DNA from: Aquicoccus porphyridii | GTDB taxonomy: Bacteria; Pseudomonadota; Alphaproteobacteria; Rhodobacterales; Rhodobacteraceae | DNA: 64,000 nt | Reading direction: 5' to 3' | Assembly: GCF_008369105.1 (NCBI RefSeq) | Contig: NZ_VINQ01000006.1 | Span: forward strand, 62,001 to 126,000 | Shown here: in pieces, positions 53,879-64,000 of the stretch | Layout: each line of letters opens with the position of its first letter | Numbering within the stretch: the stretch's first letter is position 1 | Notes under the pieces: generated by a model | The model's database searches: none | The model's input: the letters and a program-made list of their open reading frames with translations, nothing else | Told to the model about the DNA's origin: nothing | Translations under genes and position numbers: made by a program

Positions 53879-55324
53879 TCAGTCGTTCTCGTTCGACCAG
53901 CCCGAAACCGCCTTCACCTCAAGGAAATCCTCGATGCCAAAGACGCCGCCTTCGCGGCCATTGCCCGATTGCTTCATCCCGCCAAAGGGCGCCCCTGCAC
54001 CACGCGGCTGGCCATTCATCTCGACCATGCCCGAACGTAGCGACCGCGCCATGCGGTTCAATCGCGCACCGTCCTGCGTCTGGACATAGTTGGTCAGGCC
54101 ATACGGCGTGTCATTGGCGATCTCGATCGCCTCTTCCTCGGACTCGAACGGGATGATCGTCAGGACCGGGCCAAAGATCTCTTCCCGCGCGATCCGCATC
54201 TGGTTGTTCACGTCGGCAAACACCGTGGGCCGCACGTAATACCCTTTGTTGAGGCCCTCGGGCCGCCCGGTGCCCCCGGCAACGAGGCGCGCGCCCTCGT
54301 CGATCCCGACCTGGATCAGATCCTGGATCTTGTTCCACTGGACCTCGTTCACCACCGGGCCGATATGGCGGCCTTCCTCGTGGGGATTACCCACCTTGAT
54401 CGAATTGGCCACGCTGGCCGCCTCTTCCACCACCTGATCGTATTTTTCACGCTGAACCAGCATCCGGCTGGGCGCGTTACAGCTCTGGCCCGAGTTGTTC
54501 ATCATGTGAATGACGCCACGCTTGACCGCCTTTTCATCGGCATCGGCAAAGATGACATTCGCGCCTTTGCCGCCGAGCTCCAGATGCACCTTCTTGAGCG
54601 TATCAGCCGCCGATTTCGAGATCAGCGTGCCCGCCCGGGTCGAGCCGGTAAACGACACCATGTCGACATCCGCATGCGACGAAAGCTGGCTGCCCACGCC
54701 CACGCCATCACCGTTCACGAGGTTGAACACCCCTTTGGGGAAACCCGCCTCGTCGATCATCTCGGCAAAAAGCATCGCATCGAGCGGCGTTTCCTCGCTG
54801 GGTTTGAGGATCATCGTGCAGCCTGCCACCGCTGCCGCCCCGAACTTGAGCGTGATCTGGTTCATCGGCCAGTTCCACGGCGTAATCAGCGCGGCCACGC
54901 CCACCGGCTCATAGATGATCCGGTCATTGGGGGCATGATCGCCCAGCGGGCGGACCATCTCGAAATCCTTGGCCGCGCGCACGAAATTCTTCATGTGCCC
55001 GTAACCCGCACCCCATTGCTGGGTCTTCGACATGTCGATGGGCGCACCCATCTCCATGCTGATCGTTTGCGCCATGTCCTCGGCGCGGGCCTTGTAAATC
55101 TCGATCAGCTTTTCCAGAAGCGCGATGCGCTCTTCCTTCGGCGTCGCCATCCAGCCGGGAAAGGCCGCCTTGGCCGCCGCGACCGCTGCATCCGTATCGG
55201 CCTGACCGCCCAGCGAAATCACCGCGGCCGGTTCTTCCGTCGACGGATCGATGACATGGTGATCGCGGCCCTCTTTCGGGTCCACCCATTCACCGTTGAT
55301 ATAGAACTGACGTTTCTCGATCAT
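53879..55324 (-). CDS. Aldehyde dehydrogenase family protein
   Basis: 481 residues, NAD(P)-dependent. ATG 55324 has GGGAGA upstream. Catalytic features: TPWNWPMNQITLK (Asn), the glutamate in HLELGGKGANVIF and the cysteine in NNSGQSCNAPSRM; REEIFGPVLTIIPF and PYGLTNYVQTQD complete the family pattern. The substrate range of this subgroup is broad. It is 14 kb from the box genes and lacks the features I would expect of BoxD, so I do not link it to benzoate. Its own terminator follows. Confidence 0.9.
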   Translation of the reverse strand: MIEKRQFYINGEWVDPKEGRDHHVIDPSTEEPAAVISLGGQADTDAAVAAAKAAFPGWMATPKEERIALLEKLIEIYKARAEDMAQTISMEMGAPIDMSKTQQWGAGYGHMKNFVRAAKDFEMVRPLGDHAPNDRIIYEPVGVAALITPWNWPMNQITLKFGAAAVAGCTMILKPSEETPLDAMLFAEMIDEAGFPKGVFNLVNGDGVGVGSQLSSHADVDMVSFTGSTRAGTLISKSAADTLKKVHLELGGKGANVIFADADEKAVKRGVIHMMNNSGQSCNAPSRMLVQREKYDQVVEEAASVANSIKVGNPHEEGRHIGPVVNEVQWNKIQDLIQVGIDEGARLVAGGTGRPEGLNKGYYVRPTVFADVNNQMRIAREEIFGPVLTIIPFESEEEAIEIANDTPYGLTNYVQTQDGARLNRMARSLRSGMVEMNGQPRGAGAPFGGMKQSGNGREGGVFGIEDFLEVKAVSGWSNEND

Positions 55325-55491
55325 CTGGTCTCTCCCATTCATCCCCAGGGCAATATCGCCCGAAAATCCGAATTGGCGACACTCTGTCACCCGGGCCGCC
55401 GGGCTGCAAGACAAGGGGGTGTAAAACGCTGCGGAAGATAATATCTCAAACTAGGCACGACAATCGCAACCGGAAAAAGGAGCCTCTCGAA

Positions 55492-56145
55492 ATGGGCCTT
55501 CGCATCAACGACACCGTCCCCAACTTCACCGCCGAAACCGATCAGGGCACGATCACCTTTCATGACTGGATCGGCAACAGCTGGGCCATCCTGTTTTCGC
55601 ACCCCAAGGATTTCACCCCCGTCTGCACCACCGAATTCGGCGCGGTCGCGCAATTGGCCAAGGAATGGGAGAAACGCGGCACCAAGGTCATCGGCCTGTC
55701 GGTCGATGGCGCCGAAGAGCATGTGAAATGGAAATCCGACATCTCCGGCTATGCCGGGGCCGAGGCGGGTTTTCCGATCATCGCCGACACCTCGCTCGAA
55801 GTGTCCAAGGCCTTCGACATGCTGCCCGCCGATGCCTATCTGCCCGATGGGCGCACTGCCGCCGACAGCGCCTCGGTGCGATCGGTCTTCATCATCGCGC
55901 CCAACAAGAAGGTGCAGTTGATCATGACCTATCCCATGTCGGTCGGCCGCAACTTCGCCGAGGTGCTGCGCGCTCTCGACGCGCTTCAGACCACCTATGA
56001 AACACCCATCGCCACCGGCGCGAACTGGGTCAAGGGTCAGGACGTTATCGTCGCCCTTACCCTCTCGGACGAGGACGCCAAGCAGAAATTCGGCAATGTC
56101 GATTTCAAGCTGCCCTACCTGCGCACCATCGCCGACCCGAGCTGA
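55492..56145 (+). CDS. Peroxiredoxin (1-Cys, Prx6-type)
   Basis: 217 residues; reduces peroxides in the cytoplasm. The peroxidatic cysteine is Cys45 in SHPKDFTPVCTTEFG, and it is the only cysteine, so a separate thiol must regenerate the enzyme. The C-terminal dimerisation region fits Prx6. AAAGGAG precedes the start, and a strong terminator follows. No adjacent reductase gene is seen, but thioredoxin 2 and katG/oxyR are close in the window. Confidence 0.95.
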   Translation: MGLRINDTVPNFTAETDQGTITFHDWIGNSWAILFSHPKDFTPVCTTEFGAVAQLAKEWEKRGTKVIGLSVDGAEEHVKWKSDISGYAGAEAGFPIIADTSLEVSKAFDMLPADAYLPDGRTAADSASVRSVFIIAPNKKVQLIMTYPMSVGRNFAEVLRALDALQTTYETPIATGANWVKGQDVIVALTLSDEDAKQKFGNVDFKLPYLRTIADPS

Positions 56146-56168
56146 TCGGAACTCGCGCCTGACAACAC

Positions 56169-56205
56169 AAGGCCCTGCCCGGACCATCCCGGCAGGGCCT
56201 TTTTC
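56169..56205 (+). terminator. Terminator after the peroxiredoxin gene
   Basis: AAGGCCCTGCC (56169-56179) pairs perfectly with 56191-56201 and is followed by TTTTC. It probably also ends the convergent universal-stress gene on the other strand. Confidence 0.9.
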
Positions 56206-56229
56206 TATTGTTCCAACGGTTTGCCCGTC

Positions 56230-56667
56230 CTAGACGACGAGAACCGGCACCGGCGACAGCCCCGTCACCTTGTGCGACACCGAGCCGAGCAGATACCCCT
56301 CGACCGACCCCATGCCGCGCGCGCCCAGCACGATCAGATCGCATTCATGCTCATCCGCGAACCGCACGATCGTTCGGGCAGGCTGACCGGACTTGACGAA
56401 AGCCCGCACCTGCGTGGCGCCGCCTTCCTTGGCCGTTGTCTTGGCATATTCGGCCACTTCGCTGGCGTGGTCGCGCATCGCGTCGTCCATCCGCCCCGGG
56501 TCCGAAGCCCGAACCATCGAGAACGACGCCTCAAGCATCCCGTGATGGCGATAGACCGTCAGAACGTTGATCTCCGCATCGCACAATTCGGCCAGTTCAA
56601 CCGCCTTGTGCAGGGCCCGCTCACCGCCCTTGGACCCGTCGAAAGGCACCAGTATCCGTTTGAACAT
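56230..56667 (-). CDS. Universal stress protein (UspA family)
   Basis: 145 residues from ATG 56667, which has AAGGAGG nearby. The start MFKRILVPFDGSKGGERALH and the nucleotide-binding GARGMGSVEGYLLGSVSHKV near the C-terminus are the ATP-binding UspA motif (G-2x-G-9x-G-S/T). It follows the TRAP dctM gene by 17 bases. In Halomonas TeaD is a Usp that regulates the ectoine TRAP transporter TeaABC, so a similar control of this transporter is likely. Confidence 0.92.
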   Translation of the reverse strand: MFKRILVPFDGSKGGERALHKAVELAELCDAEINVLTVYRHHGMLEASFSMVRASDPGRMDDAMRDHASEVAEYAKTTAKEGGATQVRAFVKSGQPARTIVRFADEHECDLIVLGARGMGSVEGYLLGSVSHKVTGLSPVPVLVV

Positions 56668-56684
56668 CCCCGTCCTCCTTTCAG

Positions 56685-57971
56685 TTACTTCGCGAAGGCC
56701 ATGTCGCGCAGGAACAACGCGATCTGCGGGAAAAAGATCAACAGGGCCGAGACGCAGAACAGGATGAGGATGAAGGGCGGCGTGCCGCGAATGACCTCCC
56801 AATAGGGGCGCTTGAAGACGGCGATGGCGGTGAAAATATCACATCCAAAGGGTGGCGTGGCCGATCCGATGGCGACCTGCAACGTGATGATCGTACCCAC
56901 CAGAACCGGGTCAAGCCCGACGGCATTGACCACCGGCGCGAAGATCGGCACCAGAACAAGGATCACCACGATCGGGTCCACGAACATGCAGCCGATGAAA
57001 AACGCGATCGAGATCACCACCAGAACGCCGATCTGGCCCATCTCGTCGATGCCGATGCCCGCCAGGATCGCCTGCGGGATCTGCGCGAACGAGATCACCC
57101 ATGAAAACGCCGCCCCGGCCCCCACGAGGATGAACACCACCGCCGTGATCAACCCGGTGGATTTGGCGGTGTCGTAAAGCCCCTTGAAATCCAGCTCCTT
57201 GAACACCAGCATTTCCAGTATGATCGCATAAAACACACAGGCCGCCGCGGCTTCGGTGGGCGAAAAGATGCCGCCGTAGATGCCGCCGATGATGATCGCC
57301 GGGAAACCCATCGGCCACAACGCCCGTTTCAGCGACTGCGCGCGCTCGCTCCACGTGGCACGCTCCTCGGTCGGTACGTTGTTTCTCACCGCATAGATCC
57401 AGGAGTAGATCGAGAACAGCACGAGGATGAGCAGCCCCGGCCCGATCCCGGCGATGAACAGCTCGGCAATCGAGGTGTTCGAGACCACGCCATAGATGAT
57501 CATCCCGATCGAGGGCGGGATCAGGAAGGCGATATCCGACGAATTCACGATCAGGGCCAGAATGAAACTGTCGTTGTAACCGGCCTTCTGCATGCGCGGG
57601 CGCAGCGGGCCGCCAATCGCCACGACGGTGGCCTGGGTCGAACCCGAGACCGCGCCGAACATCGTGCAGGCCGCGGCCGTGGACACAGCCAGCCCACCGC
57701 GCAGATGCCCGACAAAGGCCATCACCAGGTCGATAAGCCGCCCGGCGGATTGCCCGCGCGTCATGATATCGGCGGCAAAGATGAACATCGGCACCGCGAT
57801 CAGCGATGCGGGCCGGATGCCCGCCATCATTTGTTGCACCATGGTTTCCATTTGCCCCATGCCGCCGAACAGCGAGTAGAACCCCACAAAGGCCCCGACG
57901 ATCAGCGGGATCATCATGGGAAAGCCAAGTAGAAGGAGAACGATCATGATGGAAAAGATTGTCACTGCCAT
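56685..57971 (-). CDS. TRAP transporter large permease (DctM)
   Basis: 428 residues with about 12 hydrophobic helices; the ion-coupled translocation subunit. The family motifs GLPGMIPLIVGAF-like start (LLLGFPMMIPLIVGAFVGFY) and AVSGSTQATVVAIGGPLRP are visible, as is IPPSIGMIIYGVVSNTSIAELF. It starts three bases after the dctQ stop. Overall order is dctP-dctQ-dctM-usp on the minus strand. Confidence 0.95.
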   Translation of the reverse strand: MAVTIFSIMIVLLLLGFPMMIPLIVGAFVGFYSLFGGMGQMETMVQQMMAGIRPASLIAVPMFIFAADIMTRGQSAGRLIDLVMAFVGHLRGGLAVSTAAACTMFGAVSGSTQATVVAIGGPLRPRMQKAGYNDSFILALIVNSSDIAFLIPPSIGMIIYGVVSNTSIAELFIAGIGPGLLILVLFSIYSWIYAVRNNVPTEERATWSERAQSLKRALWPMGFPAIIIGGIYGGIFSPTEAAAACVFYAIILEMLVFKELDFKGLYDTAKSTGLITAVVFILVGAGAAFSWVISFAQIPQAILAGIGIDEMGQIGVLVVISIAFFIGCMFVDPIVVILVLVPIFAPVVNAVGLDPVLVGTIITLQVAIGSATPPFGCDIFTAIAVFKRPYWEVIRGTPPFILILFCVSALLIFFPQIALFLRDMAFAK

Positions 57972-57974
57972 GGG

Positions 57975-58604
57975 TCAGATCTCCAACTCTTCGTCGTCAT
58001 AGCCTTCGAGAACATTGGTCGAGAGGTAGATGTCCTTCTCGATCATGTTCTTGATCGCGGTCAGGGCATATTGCAGCCCGGTCATGAAAAAGCCGAACGG
58101 CACCCAGACCAGGATCATCCAGACCGGGATCTGCAACGACGGAAGCACCCGTCCACGGCCCGCCTGGGTCAGGATATATTGCGTCGAATACCATGCCAGC
58201 CCGAACATGAAGACCGCCGTCACCAAGGCAATGATGATCATCAGGACCTTGCGCGGCTTGACCGGCAAGGCATCAAAAATCGCCGACATGCGGATATGCC
58301 GACCCTGCCGCGCGGCATAGGAAATACCTGCGAAGGTGATCAGGATGATCAGGATGCGGTTCAACTCTTCGGAAAAGAAGATAGAGTTTTGAAAGATGTA
58401 GCGCCCGATCACGTTGGACACCGTGTTGGCCGCCATCAAGAGAACGCCAACGGCCAGGAACAGGCTTTCGATCCGGCCGATCGCTGTGTCGATGGTGCCA
58501 AGGAAACCGGGTAACGTGGACTGATACACCTCAAGCGGGGCATCGTCGGTTCCGGTCGTATCGGTCTGGGATTGCAGCTGGCTGCGTTTCTCGTCTTCTG
58601 ACAC
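57975..58604 (-). CDS. TRAP transporter small permease (DctQ)
   Basis: About 209 residues from GTG 58604, with four hydrophobic helices. I prefer this start because an in-frame ATG at 58664 would lie inside the dctP-dctQ stem-loop. A charged N-terminus of about 30 residues precedes the first helix ([20 protein letters not shown]). [29 protein letters not shown] is characteristic. It forms the membrane complex with DctM. The C-terminus is acidic ([10 protein letters not shown]). Confidence 0.88.
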   Translation of the reverse strand: MSEDEKRSQLQSQTDTTGTDDAPLEVYQSTLPGFLGTIDTAIGRIESLFLAVGVLLMAANTVSNVIGRYIFQNSIFFSEELNRILIILITFAGISYAARQGRHIRMSAIFDALPVKPRKVLMIIIALVTAVFMFGLAWYSTQYILTQAGRGRVLPSLQIPVWMILVWVPFGFFMTGLQYALTAIKNMIEKDIYLSTNVLEGYDDEELEI

Positions 58605-58639
58605 CGAACTGTCCCTGTCTGAATTTTTTGCTGGAAATG

Positions 58640-58667
58640 GGGATGCGCCCTTTATCGGGCGCATCCC
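58640..58667 (-). terminator. Intercistronic stem-loop between dctP and dctQ
   Basis: GGGATGCGCCC (58640-58650) pairs perfectly with 58657-58667 around a 6-base loop. There is no T tract on the minus strand, so it more likely stabilises or partly terminates the dctP message, giving more binding protein than permease. Confidence 0.7.
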
Positions 58668-58682
58668 GTTTTCTGCTGACCT

Positions 58683-59699
58683 TTACTCGGTCACGGCGGC
58701 CAGGTCGGCCTTGAACTGGTCAAGAAGTGCCTTGCCGCTGTCGCCGGTCATCTCGATGAACTTCGCTTCGACTTCTTTGCCCGCTTCAACGAACGGCGCA
58801 CGCTCGTCTTCGTCAAGAACATTCACGGTCATCGACGGCTTGGCTTCGAGGATTTTCTCGAGGCTCTCTTCGTGCAGGCCCTTCTGATAGTTGATGATAT
58901 GGTCAAAGGCCGCGTCCATCGCGTTCTGGATCACTTGCTGATCCTCTTCCGGCAGACCGTCATAGAAGTCCTTGTTGGCCATCACCGCGGTGGTGAAATT
59001 GTTGTGGCCAACGCAGGTGATGACGTCGGTCACCTCGTACATCTTGGCGGATTCGATCCAGAACATCGGGTTTTCCTGGCCCTGAATGATGCCGGTCTGC
59101 AGGCCGCCATAAACTTCGCCCCACGGCAGCGGCGTCGGCGTCGCACCGAAGGCGCGATAGTTTTCCACCAGGAGCGGGTTAGTCATGACCCGGAACTTGA
59201 CCTCGTTGAGATCCGCCGGTTCGCTCACCGGTTCCTGCGTGGTCATGCAAACCTCGCCCTCGGGGAACATCTTGAGAAGCTCAAGCCCCTGCTCGGCGTA
59301 GATCTCGGGGAACATCTCATTGATCGCCTTCGAGGTGCGGAAGAACTCGCCCAGCTCCTCGGTGCCCTGCGGCAGAAGGTAAGGCACGAAGAACACCTGC
59401 GCCTCGGGGATCAGCGAGCCGGTGAAACCGGGCGACTGGTCGACGAATTGCAGGATGCCGGCCTGCGTCTGTTCCATGGTGTCGGCGGATTCACCCAGTG
59501 TCCCGTAAGGGAACAGCTGGATCTCGTGGTCCGAATTCGCTTCGACCTCTTCCTTGAACTTTGTGGCGAACACACCCTGCACGTCAGTGATCGCTTCTTC
59601 GAAGGCATAGCGCCAAGTATCGGCCTGCGCCGCGGTCATGCTCGCGGCGAATGCCACGGCGGCGACCGTTCCTGTCAGGATGCGTTTTGAAATAGTCAT
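58683..59699 (-). CDS. TRAP transporter solute-binding protein (DctP)
   Basis: 338 residues. A signal peptide ends near AQA/DTW. DctP hallmarks: RYAFEEAITDVQGVFATKFKEEVE, LFPYGTLGESADTMEQTQAG, and the ligand-arginine region KFRVMTNPLLVENYRAFGATPTPLPWGEVYGGLQTGIIQGQENP. AAAGGGAG precedes the start. Substrates of DctP proteins are mostly carboxylates; the exact one cannot be read. The presence of a Usp gene recalls TeaABCD but does not show ectoine as substrate. Confidence 0.94.
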   Translation of the reverse strand: MTISKRILTGTVAAVAFAASMTAAQADTWRYAFEEAITDVQGVFATKFKEEVEANSDHEIQLFPYGTLGESADTMEQTQAGILQFVDQSPGFTGSLIPEAQVFFVPYLLPQGTEELGEFFRTSKAINEMFPEIYAEQGLELLKMFPEGEVCMTTQEPVSEPADLNEVKFRVMTNPLLVENYRAFGATPTPLPWGEVYGGLQTGIIQGQENPMFWIESAKMYEVTDVITCVGHNNFTTAVMANKDFYDGLPEEDQQVIQNAMDAAFDHIINYQKGLHEESLEKILEAKPSMTVNVLDEDERAPFVEAGKEVEAKFIEMTGDSGKALLDQFKADLAAVTE

Positions 59700-60095
59700 G
59701 TCGTCTCCCTTTCTGTTTCAATCGCGCAAATACGCCAGCGCTGGTCGCACCGGAATACGAGGACAATCTTCGATTTTTTACCCCGTCTCGGGCTTTTGCC
59801 CCGGGGGTGCACCAGGCCGAACTCGCCCTCGTCATGCACATTTCGCGACAGGTTGGGTGCCTTCAAATTGTGCACCGGCGGACCCGCCATCTTTACCCCT
59901 CTACGATGACATGCTGATCGCAGATGTCAAACCTATGGAACAGAATTGGCTTATATCACTGATTTTAATCATAAAAACACCAACAGGCGACCACCCCAAG
60001 GCGCGCGCGCGTGGATTGTCTCACGGGATTTGCGCAAAAACCTTCCACCGGGGCCGGCCATGACCGGACACCGCGGCACTTGACCGACCCGCGCC
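59700..60095. other. 396-base gap upstream of dctP
   Basis: No convincing gene. An AT-rich block at 59935-59985 and a perfect TTGACA -35 on the minus strand (59925-59930) suggest the dctP promoter; the matching -10 is poor. The rest is GC-rich with short hairpins near 60040. Confidence 0.4.
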
Positions 60096-60989
60096 TCAAC
60101 CCGCCTGGCAGGCGCAGTGGATCACGCGCGCAATCCGGTCCAGTTGTCCGGCAAGAGGGTTCGACCGGCGCCAGATCATGCCGATGGTGCGGCAAGGTTG
60201 CGCATCGTCGAACCGCGTGACCGATACGCTGGCCGAGCGGGTCTCGACCTCGACCGCCATCTCCGGGATGAAGGTCACGCCGATCCCGGCCCCGACCATC
60301 TGCACCAGCGTGGACAATGAACTCCCGTCCAGCCCCTCGCGCGGCCTGCCCGTCGGTATGCTGCAGAACGAAAGCGCCTGATCGCGAAAGCAATGGCCCT
60401 CCTCCAGAAGCAAAAGCCGCATCCCGCGCAGCTTTTCGCGGCTGGGCGCGGGCTGTCCCGCTTGCCTCGCATGTCGCACCAGCACGAAATTCTCCGTCAG
60501 GATCGGCACCTCGGCAAACGCGGGATCGGAAACCGGCAGCGCCACGATCGCCGTATCCAGAAGCCCGTCGGAAAGCTCCTGAGCAAGCTTCGGGGTCAGG
60601 GTCTCGCGTACCTGTATGTCAAGCTCGGGAAAGGCCCGGGTCAGATCGCCGATGATTCGCGGCAGGAGATAGGGCGCAATCGTCGGGATGATCCCGATCC
60701 TGAGCCGCCCCACCAACCGATCGCGCGAGGCCCGCGCCAGATCGCCAAGCTCGTCGACATCCCGTAATATCTCGCGCACCCGCTCCGCAAACACCTCGCC
60801 GAACCCGGTCAGGCGCACCTGGCGCGCACCCCGCTCGAACAACATCGTGCCCAGCGTCTCTTCCAATTCCTTGATCTGCATGGAAAGCGCCGGTTGCGAG
60901 ATGGCACAGGCTTCGGCGGCATGACCGAAATGCCCATGCCGGGCAAGCGCCGCGAAATAGCGCAGCTGCTTCAAGGTCAGATTGGACAT
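60096..60989 (-). CDS. oxyR: Hydrogen-peroxide-sensing LysR regulator OxyR
   Basis: 297 residues. Helix-turn-helix about residues 4-63 (LKQLRYFAALARHGHFGHAA, ISQPALSMQIKELEE). The two redox cysteines C200 and C209 are in LLEEGHCFRDQALSFC, the OxyR disulfide motif; QPALSMQIKELE and TLGTMLFERGAR fit the subfamily. It is divergent from katG with 195 bases between, the classical OxyR-katG arrangement. Confidence 0.95.
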   Translation of the reverse strand: MSNLTLKQLRYFAALARHGHFGHAAEACAISQPALSMQIKELEETLGTMLFERGARQVRLTGFGEVFAERVREILRDVDELGDLARASRDRLVGRLRIGIIPTIAPYLLPRIIGDLTRAFPELDIQVRETLTPKLAQELSDGLLDTAIVALPVSDPAFAEVPILTENFVLVRHARQAGQPAPSREKLRGMRLLLLEEGHCFRDQALSFCSIPTGRPREGLDGSSLSTLVQMVGAGIGVTFIPEMAVEVETRSASVSVTRFDDAQPCRTIGMIWRRSNPLAGQLDRIARVIHCACQAG

Positions 60990-61049
60990 AAGGAAAACTT
61001 ATCGCGAAAATCAGGAAATGCAACTTAAACCAATGGGCGGAGTTTGTTA

Positions 61050-61071
61050 GATTCATTCTAGAAAGAGAATC
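61050..61071. promoter_or_regulatory. Dyad in the oxyR-katG gap
   Basis: GATTC at 61050-61054 and GAATC at 61067-61071 flank a central TTCTAGAA, making an imperfect 22-bp dyad about 115-135 bases before katG. Candidate OxyR site or part of the katG promoter. Confidence 0.4.
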
Positions 61072-61166
61072 ACCCGCGCCACGGCACCATGCCCCGATCC
61101 GGGCAAAGCGATGTGGCGGGGCCGATCTCGCCCGGGGCAAATCACGCTCCGGGGTCACGACCTTGA

Positions 61167-63359
<2,193 letters not shown>

Positions 63360-63390
63360 TCACGGTCACGGCGAAGCGCCAAACCGATGC

Positions 63391-63430
63391 GACCGGGCGC
63401 GGATGATTTTCGCGCCCGGTCGTTCATTGC
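63391..63430 (+). terminator. Terminator of katG
   Basis: GACCGGGCGCG (63391-63401) pairs perfectly with 63411-63421, followed by GTTCATT. It is 32 bases after the stop codon; the T tract is weak. Confidence 0.7.
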
Positions 63431-63753
63431 GCTCCCGAACCGCTCACCAACGGCCCGCAGCCCCGCCTCTTTCTTGGCAAAATACTCATCTTCACCCCCC
63501 CACCGCGCGCCGCGTTTACCATTTCAGCCGGGAATTTCGCTGCGATGCGGCGGTGCACGCATAACAGCCGGGCAACAGCCGGAGATCACCCCCCGTTTTT
63601 TCGACGAAAAATCGTGTTAACCTATCGAGGTGGCACCACCGCAACGGGGGTTGCCAAATCCGTCGAGTCGCAACACTCTGGCGCTCGGAAGGGTCATTGC
63701 GATCCCACCCCGTGACGCCAGGCCCGACGTGACCAAGCAGAGAGCTGAAGAGA
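63431..63753. other. Gap between the katG terminator and the CoxM-type gene
   Basis: About 320 bases holding the 92-bp repeat copy C (63503-63594), then a hairpin-forming GTTTTTTCGACGAAAAATC sequence, and a promoter-like zone (TTAACCTATCGAGG onwards). No gene is supported. Confidence 0.4.
63503..63594 (+). repeat. 92-bp intergenic repeat, copy C
   Basis: Begins CCGCGCGCCGCGTTTACC and ends AGATCACCCCCC, with GGTGCACGCA and AGCCGGGCAACAGCCGG inside. Same length, ends and orientation as copies A and B, with the internal blocks in a different order from B. Confidence 0.65.
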
Positions 63754-64000
63754 ATGAGATTTGAAACCCCGACATCCGTTGACCAAGCCGTGGCCCTCCT
63801 CGCCGCCGACCCGGAGGCCCGGGTGCTGGCGGGCGGCACCGATCTTCTGGTGCGCCTGCGCGCTGGTCAGGTCGCGCCCAGCGTCATCATCGACATCAAG
63901 CGCATAAGCGAAATGACCGTTATTTCCCAAGAGGATGGCGGTTGGCGCATCGGCGCGGCCGTGCCCTCGGCCGAGATGAACGAACACGCCGCACTCAAGG
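63754..64000 (+). CDS. CoxM-type FAD-binding subunit of a molybdenum hydroxylase (3' partial)
   Basis: 82 codons before the window ends. The start MRFETPTSVDQAVALLAADP and the FAD pyrophosphate motif VLAGGTDLLVRLRAG are characteristic of the medium subunit of xanthine dehydrogenase/carbon-monoxide dehydrogenase-type enzymes; IDIKRISEMTVISQEDGGWRIGAAVPSAEM continues the pattern. The large and small subunits should follow beyond the window. The substrate (CO, xanthine or another) cannot be told. Confidence 0.9.
   Translation, partial: MRFETPTSVDQAVALLAADPEARVLAGGTDLLVRLRAGQVAPSVIIDIKRISEMTVISQEDGGWRIGAAVPSAEMNEHAALK

Noticed and set aside
53879-55324. Aldehyde dehydrogenase as the missing BoxD
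   Set aside because: It is far from the box cluster, has its own terminator and no box-type operator that I can see, and its sequence is of a general NAD-dependent subgroup.

Overview
The window is chromosomal DNA of a high-GC alphaproteobacterium, most likely a Rhodobacteraceae (Roseobacter-group) strain. The evidence is the class I lysyl-tRNA synthetase, the stand-alone ctaD near a class I cytochrome c2-type gene, the order lgt - SAM methyltransferase - pgeF next to ubiK, several DUF families common in that group, and aerobic benzoyl-CoA epoxidation (box) genes. Coding density is high. I see no phage, transposase, CRISPR array or rRNA operon.

Layout. 1-31 kb is mainly housekeeping: lysK (5' end cut by the window), aa3-type cytochrome oxidase subunit I with an FNR-type palindrome upstream, a cytochrome c2-like protein, lipB, a DsbA/FrnE-like oxidoreductase, a membrane-bound LytTR regulator divergent from a DUF2306 protein, tRNA-Leu(GAG), aspS, cfa, carB, a secreted protein of unknown function, a Tat-type 5'-nucleotidase, ubiK, lgt-midA-pgeF, a Hint-domain protein with a structured leader, an AEC transporter, and the chain SPOR lipoprotein - dacC - tmk - holB - tatD - MBL hydrolase.

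32-41 kb is a benzoate degradation cluster on the minus strand: benzoate-CoA ligase, an alpha/beta hydrolase, a DUF309 protein, boxC, boxB, a tiny cysteine-rich protein, boxA, a thioesterase and boxR. The ligase makes benzoyl-CoA, BoxAB epoxidises it and BoxC opens the ring. BoxR, a HTH/shikimate-kinase-like fusion, should repress until benzoyl-CoA appears. An identical 18-bp operator-like sequence precedes both the ligase and boxC. The semialdehyde dehydrogenase BoxD is not in the window.

41.5-50 kb, just after tRNA-Ser(UGA), is an accessory cassette. A LysR regulator is divergent from a six-gene operon: HAD phosphatase, two Dpp/Opp-type permeases, a family-5 solute-binding protein, a calcineurin-like phosphoesterase and a fused double ATPase. 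I read it as a possible uptake and hydrolysis route for an organophosphate, perhaps a phosphodiester. This is the best candidate in the window for an undescribed system.

50-64 kb holds a cold-shock protein, an L,D-transpeptidase, DUF302, thioredoxin 2, a kinase-like protein fused to what looks like an acyl-CoA-synthetase C-terminal domain, an aldehyde dehydrogenase, a 1-Cys peroxiredoxin, a TRAP transporter with a universal stress protein, divergent oxyR/katG, and the start of a CoxM-type FAD subunit. Three intergenic elements, each exactly 92 bp from conserved end to conserved end, recur at about 20.8, 50.7 and 63.5 kb.
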